Shown here one piece after another: positions 32,738-42,456 of a stretch of 64,000 bases of DNA. Position 1 is the stretch's first letter, and each line of letters opens with the position of its first letter. The notes below the pieces were generated by a model. The model made no database searches. It was given only the letters and a program-made list of their open reading frames with translations, and was not told the DNA's origin. Source of the stretch: Rhipidocladum racemiflorum (taxonomy: Eukaryota > Streptophyta > Magnoliopsida > Poales > Poaceae); contig CM070588.1 in NCBI GenBank assembly GCA_036346355.1, forward strand, positions 1 through 64,000. Reading direction: 5' to 3'. Both the position numbers and the translations under genes were made by a program.

Positions 32738-33335
32738 TTTCGCCTCCCTCGCCGTTTCCCCGGAAGTGTGGCATCGACGTCTCGTTCATCCTGGTCACGA
32801 CATCACCACCATGCTCCCTCGTTTTGGCCCCACCAAAATAAAACCCTGTTCCTCTTTATGTCACGCTTGTCAGCTTGGCAAAAGTGTTCGTCTGCCCTTT
32901 AGTTCTTCGGCAACCATGTCCTGCCGTCCGTTCGATTTAATACATTGTGATTTGTGGACCTCTCCTGTCTTAAGCATGTTCGGATATCAGTACTATCTTG
33001 TTATAGTCGATGACTTCTCCCATTTCTACTGGACCTTTCCTCTTCAAAATAAATCTGATGTCCTGTCCACACTACGCAATTTCTTCACTTTTGTTCACAC
33101 CCAATTTGGCATTCACATTCGCGCTTTGCAAACCGACAATGGCAAAGAGTTCGTTAACTCCGCCTCCAATTTTCTCGCCACCCATGGGGTTGCTTTACGT
33201 TGCTCCTGCCCCTATACCTCACCTCAAAACGGTACTGCAGAGCGTGCCATTCGTACTATCAACGATGTCATGCGTACTCTTCATATTCAGGCTCAACTCC
33301 CGCCTCGCTTTTGGGCAGAAGCTCTTGCCACAACC
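32738..33335 (+). pseudogene. Copia B pre-integrase and first half of integrase
   Basis: After the hAT element the copia frame resumes: EVWHRRLVHPGHDITTM and CHACQLGKSVRLPF form the HHCC zinc region. The core follows with DLIHCDLWTSP, VIVDDFSHFYWTF and LQTDNGKEFVN, which carry the two catalytic Asp residues. Then come SPQNGTAERAIRTIN with the catalytic Glu and LPPRFWAEALATTTY, where the next insertion cuts it. Frame is open throughout this piece. Confidence 0.9.
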
Positions 33336-33340
33336 ACCTA
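33336..33340. repeat. 5-bp target site duplication of the 3.4-kb insertion (left)
   Basis: ACCTA, repeated at 36,741-36,745 exactly where the copia integrase frame resumes. Confidence 0.85.
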
Positions 33341-36300
33341 TGTAGCGACCCGCATAATTAGCATGGGGTAATTAACCACCTCTTGGTCATCACCCTAAGC
33401 TAGTTACGCGAATCTCAGCATAGTGGCCAACAAAATAGCGGGAGTGCCGTTGTTTTGTCGACTACTACGCTGTGTTTCAGAATGTTGCAGCGGAACAATA
33501 ATTAGAGACTGAACTGAAATATATTACATTCTAGCCACGCATGGCTTACATGGTCCAACTTAACGAGACATTGGTTCCAATTACAACAAAATTTATAATA
33601 CAACGGTCTCATCCCATGACGATCGTCCAAAAGTAATCCTTTCTACCCGATCATCTAGTACTCTTGATTGTAGTAGTCGTAGTAAGCATCCTCCTGAAGT
33701 TCTGAGTCCTGCACATCACCTTCGGTCCACGCCTCAACGGTGGATCCATCAAGCTCGCCTTCTAAGCAAGGGGGGTTTAAGCAAGAGTGAGTACAGAGTA
33801 CTTAGCAAGTGATAGTAGAGAATGCAATACATGAGTTTTTCCTTCTTTTTCCAAATCCAACTTACCACCTCCTTCAAATCTCCTTTTTATTGGAAATAGG
33901 TTTTGATTTTCTTTAATAGTTGCCAATTTTAATTAAAAGAGCTACTAACACCCGTATATGAGGCAGACTTAGCTTCCATAGCCTCCAGTCCAGGAGACAG
34001 GCATGAATTCATGATTTAGACCCTGCGCAGGTTTGTACCACTTTACCCATAGTGACCTCCACGAGTGAGGCTCCAGAACGTTTATCACTAATCCGGTAAT
34101 TGTGATCTTTACCCTGTTACTCGAGTGGGGGATCCTCAAGGCTATCCCACTACACGCAGCTAACAGTTGTACTCCACCCTAATGTGACAGTACTTTCCTG
34201 GCTTCAAATATAGCGCCATATGGAGAACCTCAGACACATGCTGGGTTTCCATCTGCCACCATCCCTCTGGGGGTTTCCGGCCTCCCCAGATTAGGTGCCT
34301 ATTTACTAATTAACCACCATGCAAAGATCACAATACGTTCATAGGACAACCTTTTCCGTCTGATTACTCACTATGGTTGATACTGGATTTACGGCTCATT
34401 GCCTGAGTATTAGTTGTTTATCCTTATATAATAACTTATGTAGAGGACCCCCGGCCTTTTCACCTTCTCAACGGCATCCTCTACCCACCACAATAAAATA
34501 TAACTTTACGCCATAATGAAAACAATATTAAGCTTTTGATACCAACAACACCGACTTTCACAAGTCGAAAATAGACCTGATCACTTCCTCATCTTAAACC
34601 ACTTTCACTTTTCAACTTAGTTACTTTGATTCGAATCCAACTGATCACAATTTAAGTTTTTGCAATTTATATATATAGAACTTTTTGATGCATGAGCGAT
34701 ACAGATAATTATATTGAAATCAATTTTAAAAGACGCTTTAATGGAATTTGATCAAGGAAAGCTTGCCTGGAATAATACTGATAGGTACGCCCTCGTCATT
34801 ATCTGAGGAAGCGGTTGGTCCGACGGGTTACGTTGGACTGACAAGGACCAAGTATTAAATCTACAGACTTGCCCAAAGCAACCCCTTTTTAATCTAAACC
34901 CACTAACTTACCCATAGCATTAACATTTTAGCAGCAAGTAATACAACAATGCCATTAATTCCAGATTTACCACTTTATACAGTTTTAATGACTTTTAGAA
35001 ATTGAAATACAATTTTTCCTACGATTCAAATACGATCAATTTAACCTACGCGAATGCACGAATTAACCAGATTTCTTATTTTTCTATTTTTCTTCTCTTC
35101 TTTCCTTTTCTCTTCTTTCCTTTTTCTTTTTTTTTCTTCTTTTCTTCTTTCCTCTCTGTTCTTTTCTCCTTCTCCTGGCCGAAGCCCTTCGGCTCCTCCT
35201 CCCTCGGTCTCATCGCTGCCTCCCCTCTCTCTCGTTCTCCCTCCTCTTCTGGGATCGAGCTCCCAGGCTCGATCTCCTGCCATATACAACTCTCACTGCT
35301 CTCCCTCTCGCCGCTAGCTACGGGCCCAGCCGCCACTCTGGCGGCCTTGGCTCGCCTCCTCTTCCTCGCTAGACTACTCACATCGGCTCCTCCCAGCCCG
35401 TTGTCTTGGCCTTGGCCTTGCACTACTCCGCTGCCATGGTTTCCCTCTCCTTTCCCCCTCTAATCTTTCCTCTACTCCCCTCTCCTCCCTTATTTGCTCT
35501 AGTGGATGAAGATAAGAACGGATGCTACTGATCTATTCGTTTTGCCTCATTTTACGTTTGCTCTACCTTGATTTCGCATTCTAGGGTTCAATGATAAGAA
35601 CAAATACTACTTGAGTTGCTTCCTGTGATCTTTTAGTTGGTTAATCGCATTTTCTACTCGTTGCCATCGGTTTTGCTTGCAAGTTTTTGGGTCAATGATG
35701 CTCGAGTTCTAGCGGGACGGCAAGAACACGTTCTTGCAACCCTAGAATCGCTACTGAGACTACGAGCTATCTAATCTACTCAGTGCACTTAAAGAAGTAG
35801 CTTGCTACTGTGAACTGTCGTGCACCTGAGGATTGGTGGTGTTCGGTTGAGGGAAGGAAGGTGTTGGTGCTGTTCTTGGGGGTCTCCTTGTTCGGTTCTT
35901 GCGGTACCCCTTCTGGCTCTTGTTCGGTTCTGCTGTTCTTGGGGAATCTCCTTGTTCAGTTCATCTTGTGGACCTCCTTGCTCCTTGCTCCTTGATCAGT
36001 TCAGTAGACCTTGGGGATCCTCCGGTTCGGTTCGTCTTGTGGGTCTCTTCCTCCTCCGGCTTCTGGACCTTCACCCTCCTGCTTCCTTGCACCTTCGTGC
36101 TCCTTGGTCCCTCGAGCTCTCTCTCTCTCTGGACCAAATGTGGTTGTGCTTGTGTGCTCTGTTGGCTGGGAACTGAGGAGGAAGCGAATGCTTGCTTGCT
36201 ATATGAAGAAGGGGAAGAGGGAGGGTGAGACCGGCCTGTAGCCATGCTCACACCCTGGCTGTCTTGGGAGTAGTGCTTGGCTGAGAGTTGCTCTACGTGC

Positions 36301-36740
36301 TGCTGGCTGTGAGCTGGCGGTGAGCTGGCTGCTGCTGTGCGCTGAGTTGGAATGGTCAAACACAAGGATGTCCAATGGGTAATGCAATGCTTCCTGGTTG
36401 CTCACTGGACAGAGCAATGCTTCAATGGTTGCTCAAGGGGATAATGCACTGGTTCTCTGGTTGCCCTCTTGAGTGTGGCGCTCACGGATACACTTAATCC
36501 AGAAGCAGGTAAGTCGCGGTTGCCGAGTGATGAACCGGTCTAGCGAGAGGTACCGATTCGGCCCCTACGGGTCTGGTATCTCGGTGATCAATACCTTGCC
36601 TGCGGGTCTGACGGCAATCCTCTTCTATTTCTATTCGCTCTATTCGCAATTTAACTCTTTTGCAATTAGTTTACGCTAATTACTGTTCTAATTACTTGAT
36701 TGCGCTATTAATTGCTTAGTTGATTTTCTAGGTTATTACA
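33341..36740. mobile_element. 3.4-kb insertion with TG...CA ends, probable solo LTR or non-coding LTR element
   Basis: Starts TGTAGCGACCCGCATAATTA, ends TTCTAGGTTATTACA, and is bordered by ACCTA duplications, the hallmarks of LTR retrotransposon integration. I find no gag or pol and no repeated terminal block. The simplest reading is therefore a solo LTR of a family with very long LTRs (such as Tat or Athila lineages), left by recombination. Inside are a pyrimidine-rich tract (35,080-35,160), a GC-rich section (35,170-35,450), and a U5-like T/A-rich end (36,600-36,740). Overlapping frames at 35,800-36,420 have no domain. Confidence 0.7.
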
Positions 36741-36745
36741 ACCTA

Positions 36746-38996
36746 CTTACTCAATCGCCGCCCTAGCAAGGCTCTGGCGCATGCCATTCCGTACCAAGTC
36801 TTGTTCAATAAGCAGTCTTCCTACACTCACCTCCGTGTTTTTGGCTGCCTTTGTTTTCCAAATATATCTGCCACCACAACACATAAGCTACAGCCCCGCT
36901 CTGTCCCTTGCGTGTTCCTTGGCTACCCTCCTAACCACAAAGGTTACCGCTGCTATGATCCAATGAGCCGTCGTGTCATCATCTCCCGTCATGTCATCTT
37001 TGACGAATCGACATTCCCTTATATCACCCTTACATCTGCTCCGAGACCTTCGGAACACGATTTCGTTTTTTTGCAGGATACTGATGCCTTGCCTTGGCGC
37101 ACCACACCGGCAGCAGCACCTTCCACAAGTGCTCCCGCTGCTCCTGTCTCATATGCCAGACCACCTGTCCGGTTGGTCTACTCTCGGTGTCCTGCCGCGT
37201 CGCCAGTGCCGCCAACTTCTGCTCCCGCAAGGCCTCCGTTACCAGCTCCTCCGTCCAGCCACCCGGATGCTCCAGCCGCACGTCCTGGTTCCGGTCCTCC
37301 GTCGCCAGTTCCTCAAGCTAGCCGACCAGATGCTCCAGCCGGTCTTGGTCCTCACTCCATGGCTGATGCTTCGCCGGTGCCAAGGATAGGATCATGCTCC
37401 TCGTCCAACGTTATGGTTTCTCTGCCACTACCGCTGATGCTTCGACGGTGCCTAAGTCCTACATGCTTGCTCTGAAGGACCCTCAATGGCGGCACGCTAT
37501 GCAAATGGAGTTCCAGGCCCTTGTTGATAACAGCACATGGGTCCTTGTTCCTCGTCCTCCAGGTGCCAATATTGTCTCCGGCAAATGGGTTTTTCGACAT
37601 AAATACCACTCCGATGGGACCCTTGCTCGTCACAAAGCTTGTTGGGTAGTACGTGGTTATTCTCAGCAGCCTGGCATTGATTATGAAGAAACCTTCAGTC
37701 CTGTCGTCAAGCCTGCCACCATTCGAATTATTCTCAGCATTGCTGTCTCCAAAGGATGGTCCATTCGACAACTCGACGTGAAGAATGCGTTTCTCCATGG
37801 TACTCTCAATGAAACTGTTTACTGTGAGCAGTCGTCCGGGTTTGTTGACCCCAATCAACCCCAGCATGTGTGCAAGCTGATCAAGTCACTCTACGGTCTC
37901 AAGCAAGCGCCCCGTGCTTGGTATCACCGGTTTTCCACCTTCATCACCAATCTTAGTTACTGCTGCAACGTCCGACTCATCCTTATTTGTGTTTTGTTTT
38001 GGTGCTCAACTTGCATATATTCTGCTCTATGTGGACGATATTATCATCACTGCTTCAGATGACATTCTTCTCCAGCGCTTGACAGCTTCTCTTCATTCTG
38101 AATTTGCCATGACAGATCTTGGGGACCTTCATTACCTTCTTGGCATTTTTGTAACCAGATCACCTGATGGTTTATTCTTATCTCAACGACAGTATGCCTC
38201 CGACCTCCTGCGTCGCGCCGGTATGAGTGACTGTCACCCAACCATCACGCCAGTTGACACCCAGTCAAAGCTCTCAGCAACTGAAGGTCCCAAAGTCTCT
38301 TATCCAACTGAATATCGGAGCATTACAGGTGCTTTTCAATACCTTACCTTGACTCGCCCAGATATCCAATATGCCGTTCAACAAGCATGCTTGCATATGC
38401 ATGATCCCCGTGAACCCCATCTTGCTCTGGTCAAGCGTATCTTGCGGTATGTTAAGGGTACTTGTGATGCCGGTTTACACCTCAATGCAACATCCTCCTT
38501 CTCCGATTTGATTGCATATTCCGATGCCGATTGGGCGGCTGCCCGATTCTAGACGTTCCACCTCTGGATTTTGTGTTTACCTTGGAGACAACCTTATTTC
38601 TTGGTCATCCAAACGACAAGCAACCGTCTCTCGCTCCAGCGCCGAAGCAGAATACCGTGTTGTCGCCCATGTTGTTCTTTGAATCTTTCTTTGGGACGCG
38701 ACAACTTCTGCCAGGAGCTTCATCTTCCTCTTCAAAAAGCTATTGTTGTCTATTGCGACAATGTCAACACTGTTTATATGTCAGCCAACCCTGTCCAACG
38801 TAAGCGCACCAAACACATTGAGATTGACATTCATTTTGTGCGTGAAAAAGTCTCCCTTGGTCAAGTCAAAGTACTTCATGTTCCTTCTGCTCTTCAGTTT
38901 GCCGACATTATGACCAAGGGCCTCCCCTCCAAGCTATTTCTGGATTTCTGTTCCAGTCTCGGCGTACGCCAACCTCCCGCTTCGACTGCGGGGGGG
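36746..38996 (+). pseudogene. Copia B integrase C-terminus, reverse transcriptase and RNase H
   Basis: Integrase tail: RPSKALAHAIPYQVLF, LRVFGCLCFPN and FLGYPPNHKGYRCYDP. A proline/alanine-rich linker follows (37,080-37,390). RT: WVLVPRPPGANIVSGKWVFR, QLDVKNAFLHG and LIKSLYGLKQAPRAWYHRF. A frame break comes near 37,960, then the catalytic YVDD box at 38,028-38,039. RNase H: ILRYVKGT and YSDADW, after which this copy has indels (about 38,540 and 38,680) that throw the frame. The end ADIMTKGLPSKLFLDFCSSLG is intact. The final stop lies just inside the 3' LTR. Confidence 0.92.
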
Positions 38997-39194
38997 TGTT
39001 AAGAGTCCTCTGTTATTCTCCTGTATCGCTACACGATAGCCTTCTATATTTGTTCTAGCTATATATAGATAGATTAGATTAAGATCAATCTGTTGTAACC
39101 TTCCATACTTATCCCTAGAGGATGTATATATAAAGAGCCCAATCACCCAAGAAGGGACACGGGCTAATTCTACCTATTTCCTCTCACTTCTACA
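38997..39194 (+). repeat. Copia B 3' LTR
   Basis: TGTTAAGAGTCCTC...CTTCTACA, 198 bp, preceded by a G-rich purine tract (GCGGGGGGG). Followed by the CTTTC duplication. Confidence 0.93.
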
Positions 39195-39279
39195 CTTTCC
39201 TATCTTTTTAATGGCTACAATGTTTTTATTTGGTAAAGGGGATTATGTTTTCTAAACGAATAAATCTATGGATTGTCAG

Positions 39280-41242
39280 GTTCGCTTTATTGTTGGAGGT
39301 GTGGTCCAAAACGTGTTCGACTTGAAGAGATGAGGAAGAAGATCTCCCTTCAGGATAGAGTTGAGATGTTAGGGGCTATGCCTCATGCTTAAGTACAATC
39401 TGTTCTGATATTTGGCCATATATTTTTAACTTGTAGCTTTTCTGAATTTTTACTGCTTTGTGTTTAACAACTTGTTTCGTTTAGACTTTTAAAACTGCTG
39501 TATTTGAATATTTTGTGTGCTTAGTATTCCAGATTGTCATGGATTTTGTTAGAGGTGAGGGTTTCCGGTTTGGACTATAACGGGTAATGAGGCGGTGGAG
39601 GCAGCGCTATGACCGTCCTTGCCACGGGCGAGGCTTTACTTGCTCTGTGACAGGAGGCTCTATTTATTTCGATGTTAATCAGCAATGATTAGTAGGCGCC
39701 CCTAACAAGAATATCTAATTTGGAAATATTAGGTAACCAACTCCTAAACCAATCCTAAAATAATCTTATGTTCTGGACAGGGACCAGGTGAAGCTACTGT
39801 AGCGCATGAACATTAAGCCAGTGCTATTCACCCATGTACTGTTCACCCGTGATTAGTTTCCTTTGTTAGAGATTGGATTGGTTAGGTTGGAAGCTTATCT
39901 TCAGTTAGTTTGTTTCTTTAAAAGTTGGAGATAATTTCTTAGCGGTCAAGTTAAGTTATCCCTGTAAAAGGATGACATTATATCTTCTTTAATCAAGCAA
40001 AAAAATAAGAAAAGTTTCTTAAGTCTCCCTCATTCTCAACCTGGTCTCAGAGCCTTGGCTGGGCAGCATGGCCGGCCAATCAATGGCAGGCGCCCAACCC
40101 TCAGTCCTCGAACTTGTAACCAACCAACTGCCACAACATCTTATCTTGTATAGTGGAAACTATGGCTGCCATGTGCTGCTGCTGCTACTGTTGCTGGGTC
40201 CTACTTTGGTGCGATGACGGTATGTTGTACCCTAAAACGAGTCCAAAATATCCTTGGACAGATATTTTGAGCCACTTTGGATCTGGGTGATCTTTTTTGC
40301 ACTTGCAGTTGCAGTGTACTTTGGTCATTCTTATACGAATGATTGAAGTGGTTGCGAACATCTGGCCCTTCAACAGTTACACTAAACTGTTCATACTGAT
40401 GTTTTGTGAAATCGGATTTAATACAAAACTTTGTTCATACTGATGTTTTGTGAAATTTTCTTATAGAAGTTCTAAATATATATTAGATGCATCTGATGTA
40501 AACAGAAAGGAAAACAGAGTTTTGCTCTCATTTAGCATTCTTTAATCTCATAAATGAATTCCTAATATTATTGGGAAACTAGATGGTAGACAAATTAATC
40601 TGGTATGTGATAGACTGACAGTTGTGAAATGTGCAACCTATATATGGACTAACCACAATTACACTAAACTTCACCTTTTCTCTTTTAGTTCATTTACAGA
40701 GGCATTTTTGCATAGCCATTTTGGAAGCAGCCAGCTATGGATTGTTGACGGTAAGCACTAGATTGGAGGTGTTCCAGAGGTAATTATGATCTTAAATTTA
40801 TATTTTGCTGATAACCTTCAACCTCATTTACTTGACAAATTTTCAGTTTCCTACAAATGACTCTTGTTTTTCAGGTTCTACCAGACGACATGGTAGTACT
40901 TGCTGAACCAGCTCCAGAAGATATGGTACAAGCTGCCAAGAAAGCTATCGACATGCTTCCTGGCATAGATCCCCAAGTTATGCATCTTCGTGTGAGTCTT
41001 ACTCTATGCACCTTGCATGAGCTTACAGCATTGGACCCCTGTCAGAAATAGGCAATTTGCATTAGCTTTATCTTTTAGTAGAAAACCGGTATGGAAGTTT
41101 TTTTGGCACTGCTGATTCAATTCTAATATGCATCACAGATGAAAAAGCTTTATAGCTGGGACGATGTGGCCAAAATAACAGAGATTGTGTATGATCGTGC
41201 AATGCGGTCCTCAAACACAAATTTGCTAGACCGCCTTCCCCG
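39280..41242 (+). pseudogene. PIGA: PIG-A (GPI-GlcNAc transferase catalytic subunit) gene fragment, copy 1
   Basis: Four exon pieces in order. 39,280-39,430: VRFIVGG, then after a one-base deletion RVRLEEMRKKISLQDRVEML and a premature TAA. 40,689-40,779: SFTEAF then, after an extra T, LEAAS in another frame. 40,875-40,991: VLPDDMVVLAEPAPEDMVQA and KAIDMLPGIDPQVMHLR. 41,139-41,242: MKKLYSWDDVAKITEIVYDR and NTNLLDRLPR. This is the C-terminal half of the glycosyltransferase (GT4-type) domain of plant PIG-A, an ER protein that starts GPI-anchor synthesis. GT-AG borders are mostly kept. N-terminal exons and the C-terminal membrane segment are absent. It lies in the Helitron 3' part. Confidence 0.87.
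39431..40688. other. PIG-A pseudogene intron or inserted sequence
   Basis: No coding frame. A 20-base phrase TTCATACTGATGTTTTGTGA is present twice (about 40,390 and 40,435), and GCTGCTGCTGCTACTGTTGC forms a short triplet run at about 40,175. Confidence 0.5.
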
Positions 41243-41410
41243 GTGAGTGTACTGCAGAACACAACTGTTAAACTTGTCTTCTTTCAGCAAGCGTGCGGCC
41301 ACGCCCATAACTTGTTGCAGAGGAGTTGTGCTAGGGATTGAGGAAGACACGAAAAAGAAGATAGTTTTCTTAAGAATCCGTTGCAATGCACAGACAGCCT
41401 ACTAATATAC

Positions 41411-41457
41411 TAGTAGTAATAATACTACTACTAGTAGTAGTAGTAGTAGTAGTAGTA
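41411..41457. repeat. TAG trinucleotide microsatellite at the Helitron 3' border
   Basis: Alternating CTA and TAG triplet runs start at the terminal CTAG of the Helitron; the second copy at 59,363-59,409 has a slightly different arrangement of repeats. Confidence 0.85.
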
Positions 41458-42456
41458 ATCATAATGAGCAATGCTTCTATGCTTTTCCTCTTAATACAAG
41501 TTGCGCAAATTTTGAAGCAAGCGAATGGTAAGTAATCCTCATCTACCTTTCATTCATGTTTTAATATTTGTGCAACTTTAAAAGAGGAGCATAGAATCAC
41601 CCCTCATAATGTTGACATGAGATGAGAAAACTGGAGCATTTGTTCTTCCGGTGTAGATATCAACTGTCTTGGTGTCGCTGCCTTACTACAGGCAGTGAAA
41701 TTGCAAAGAACTTGAGAGAATCTTTTCCAATTGGGAGTGCCGAGCGATGATCAACCCGTCCTGGAGCGCGTCATAATCCGAACGGGTCTTAGCCGAGTGG
41801 TATTTGTACTCTACTGTCATGATGCATAGCCGAGTACCCACTACGGAACATACCATTGGAGACAAGTACTCATAGTCATCAACTCATGACCTCTGGCTCT
41901 ATCTCGCGATGACTTACAATGGGCCCCACATGGGGCATGTCAATATAAATAGCGGGGTTTCGACGATCAACCCATCTTGGGGCGCACCGTAACTATATCC
42001 CTTAGGATATTGACTTGGGGCGCACCATCATTGTATCCATCGGGATACTGGAGATCAACCCCGTTTCGGGACGCTCCGTAGTTATACAAACTTTTAGCTG
42101 GGTGGTCACCATACCCCTCTGTTGCCATACCTAGCTCATTGTCCGACGCGTGGGACACGTCCTGGCTTGGCCCGGACATCGTCAAGATACAATCAAGCGA
42201 AGCGACCAAGGATGTAGCTTCAAAGCATTGATTGGGGCTGGACCCGAAACCAAAGTTAAGCCCCAATCAGCCGTGCTATTTCGGGTTCGAACCGCTCCGC
42301 AGAAACCAAAGGCGCAAATGCGGCCTTTGGTGCAAATGGGGGGAGGGGGGGTTCATATTTCCTGTTTGTGCCCCCGCCCCCTTCGTCTTCGTTCCTCCCG
42401 CCACTCTTCTTGCTGGGGCCTCCCGCCACAGCGCCCTTATTCTTTGTTCTTCCACC
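41458..42456. other. Upstream flank of the gypsy-type transposon gene, with repeated CCCATCTTGGGGCGCACC motifs
   Basis: An imperfect inverted repeat at 41,470-41,610 (CTTCTATGCTTTTCCTCTT against AAGAGGAGCATAGAA) suggests a MITE. From 41,752 to 42,083 the motif CCCATCTTGGGGCGCACC and close variants recur four times. No credible coding frame. Confidence 0.55.

Larger units (their letters stand above)
28681..39194 (+). mobile_element. Ty1/copia retrotransposon (copia B) with two nested insertions
   Basis: 200-bp and 198-bp LTRs (28,681-28,880; 38,997-39,194) flank a gag-PR-INT-RT-RNase H polyprotein, with primer site TGGTATCAGA at 28,881 and a 5-bp duplication CTTTC. Removing the hAT (30,407-32,729) and LTR-type (33,341-36,740) insertions with one copy each of their duplications leaves about 4.8 kb, a normal copia length. 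Stops and frame breaks make it inactive. Confidence 0.93.
24520..41413 (+). mobile_element. Probable Helitron carrying fragments of several host genes, with nested insertions
   Basis: The left end reads TCTAAACTAATAAAAGAGG after an A (24,519), the form of plant Helitron 5' ends. The right end has CCGTTGCAATGCACAG, then ACTAATATACTAG, followed by T at 41,414. Plant Helitrons end in CTRR (here CTAG) and insert between A and T. Between the ends lie BRX1, PPR-like and PIG-A gene pieces, all on the plus strand with introns retained, which is the classical gene-capture pattern. The copia element 28,681-39,194 is a later insertion; without it and its duplication the Helitron is about 6.4 kb. No RepHel gene is present, so it is non-autonomous. 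The terminus call rests on recalled consensus. Confidence 0.65.

Noticed and set aside
35002..36420. Cluster of frames within the 3.4-kb insertion
   Set aside because: Pyrimidine-rich and GC-rich LTR-like sequence; no domain, and frames overlap on both strands.
33341..36740. CACTA or other DNA transposon for the 3.4-kb insertion
   Set aside because: No terminal inverted repeat; TG...CA ends with a 5-bp duplication fit LTR integration better.
41401..41457. TAG/CTA triplet run considered as a CRISPR-like or regulatory array
   Set aside because: Simple microsatellite; no spacers, and the sequence is eukaryotic.
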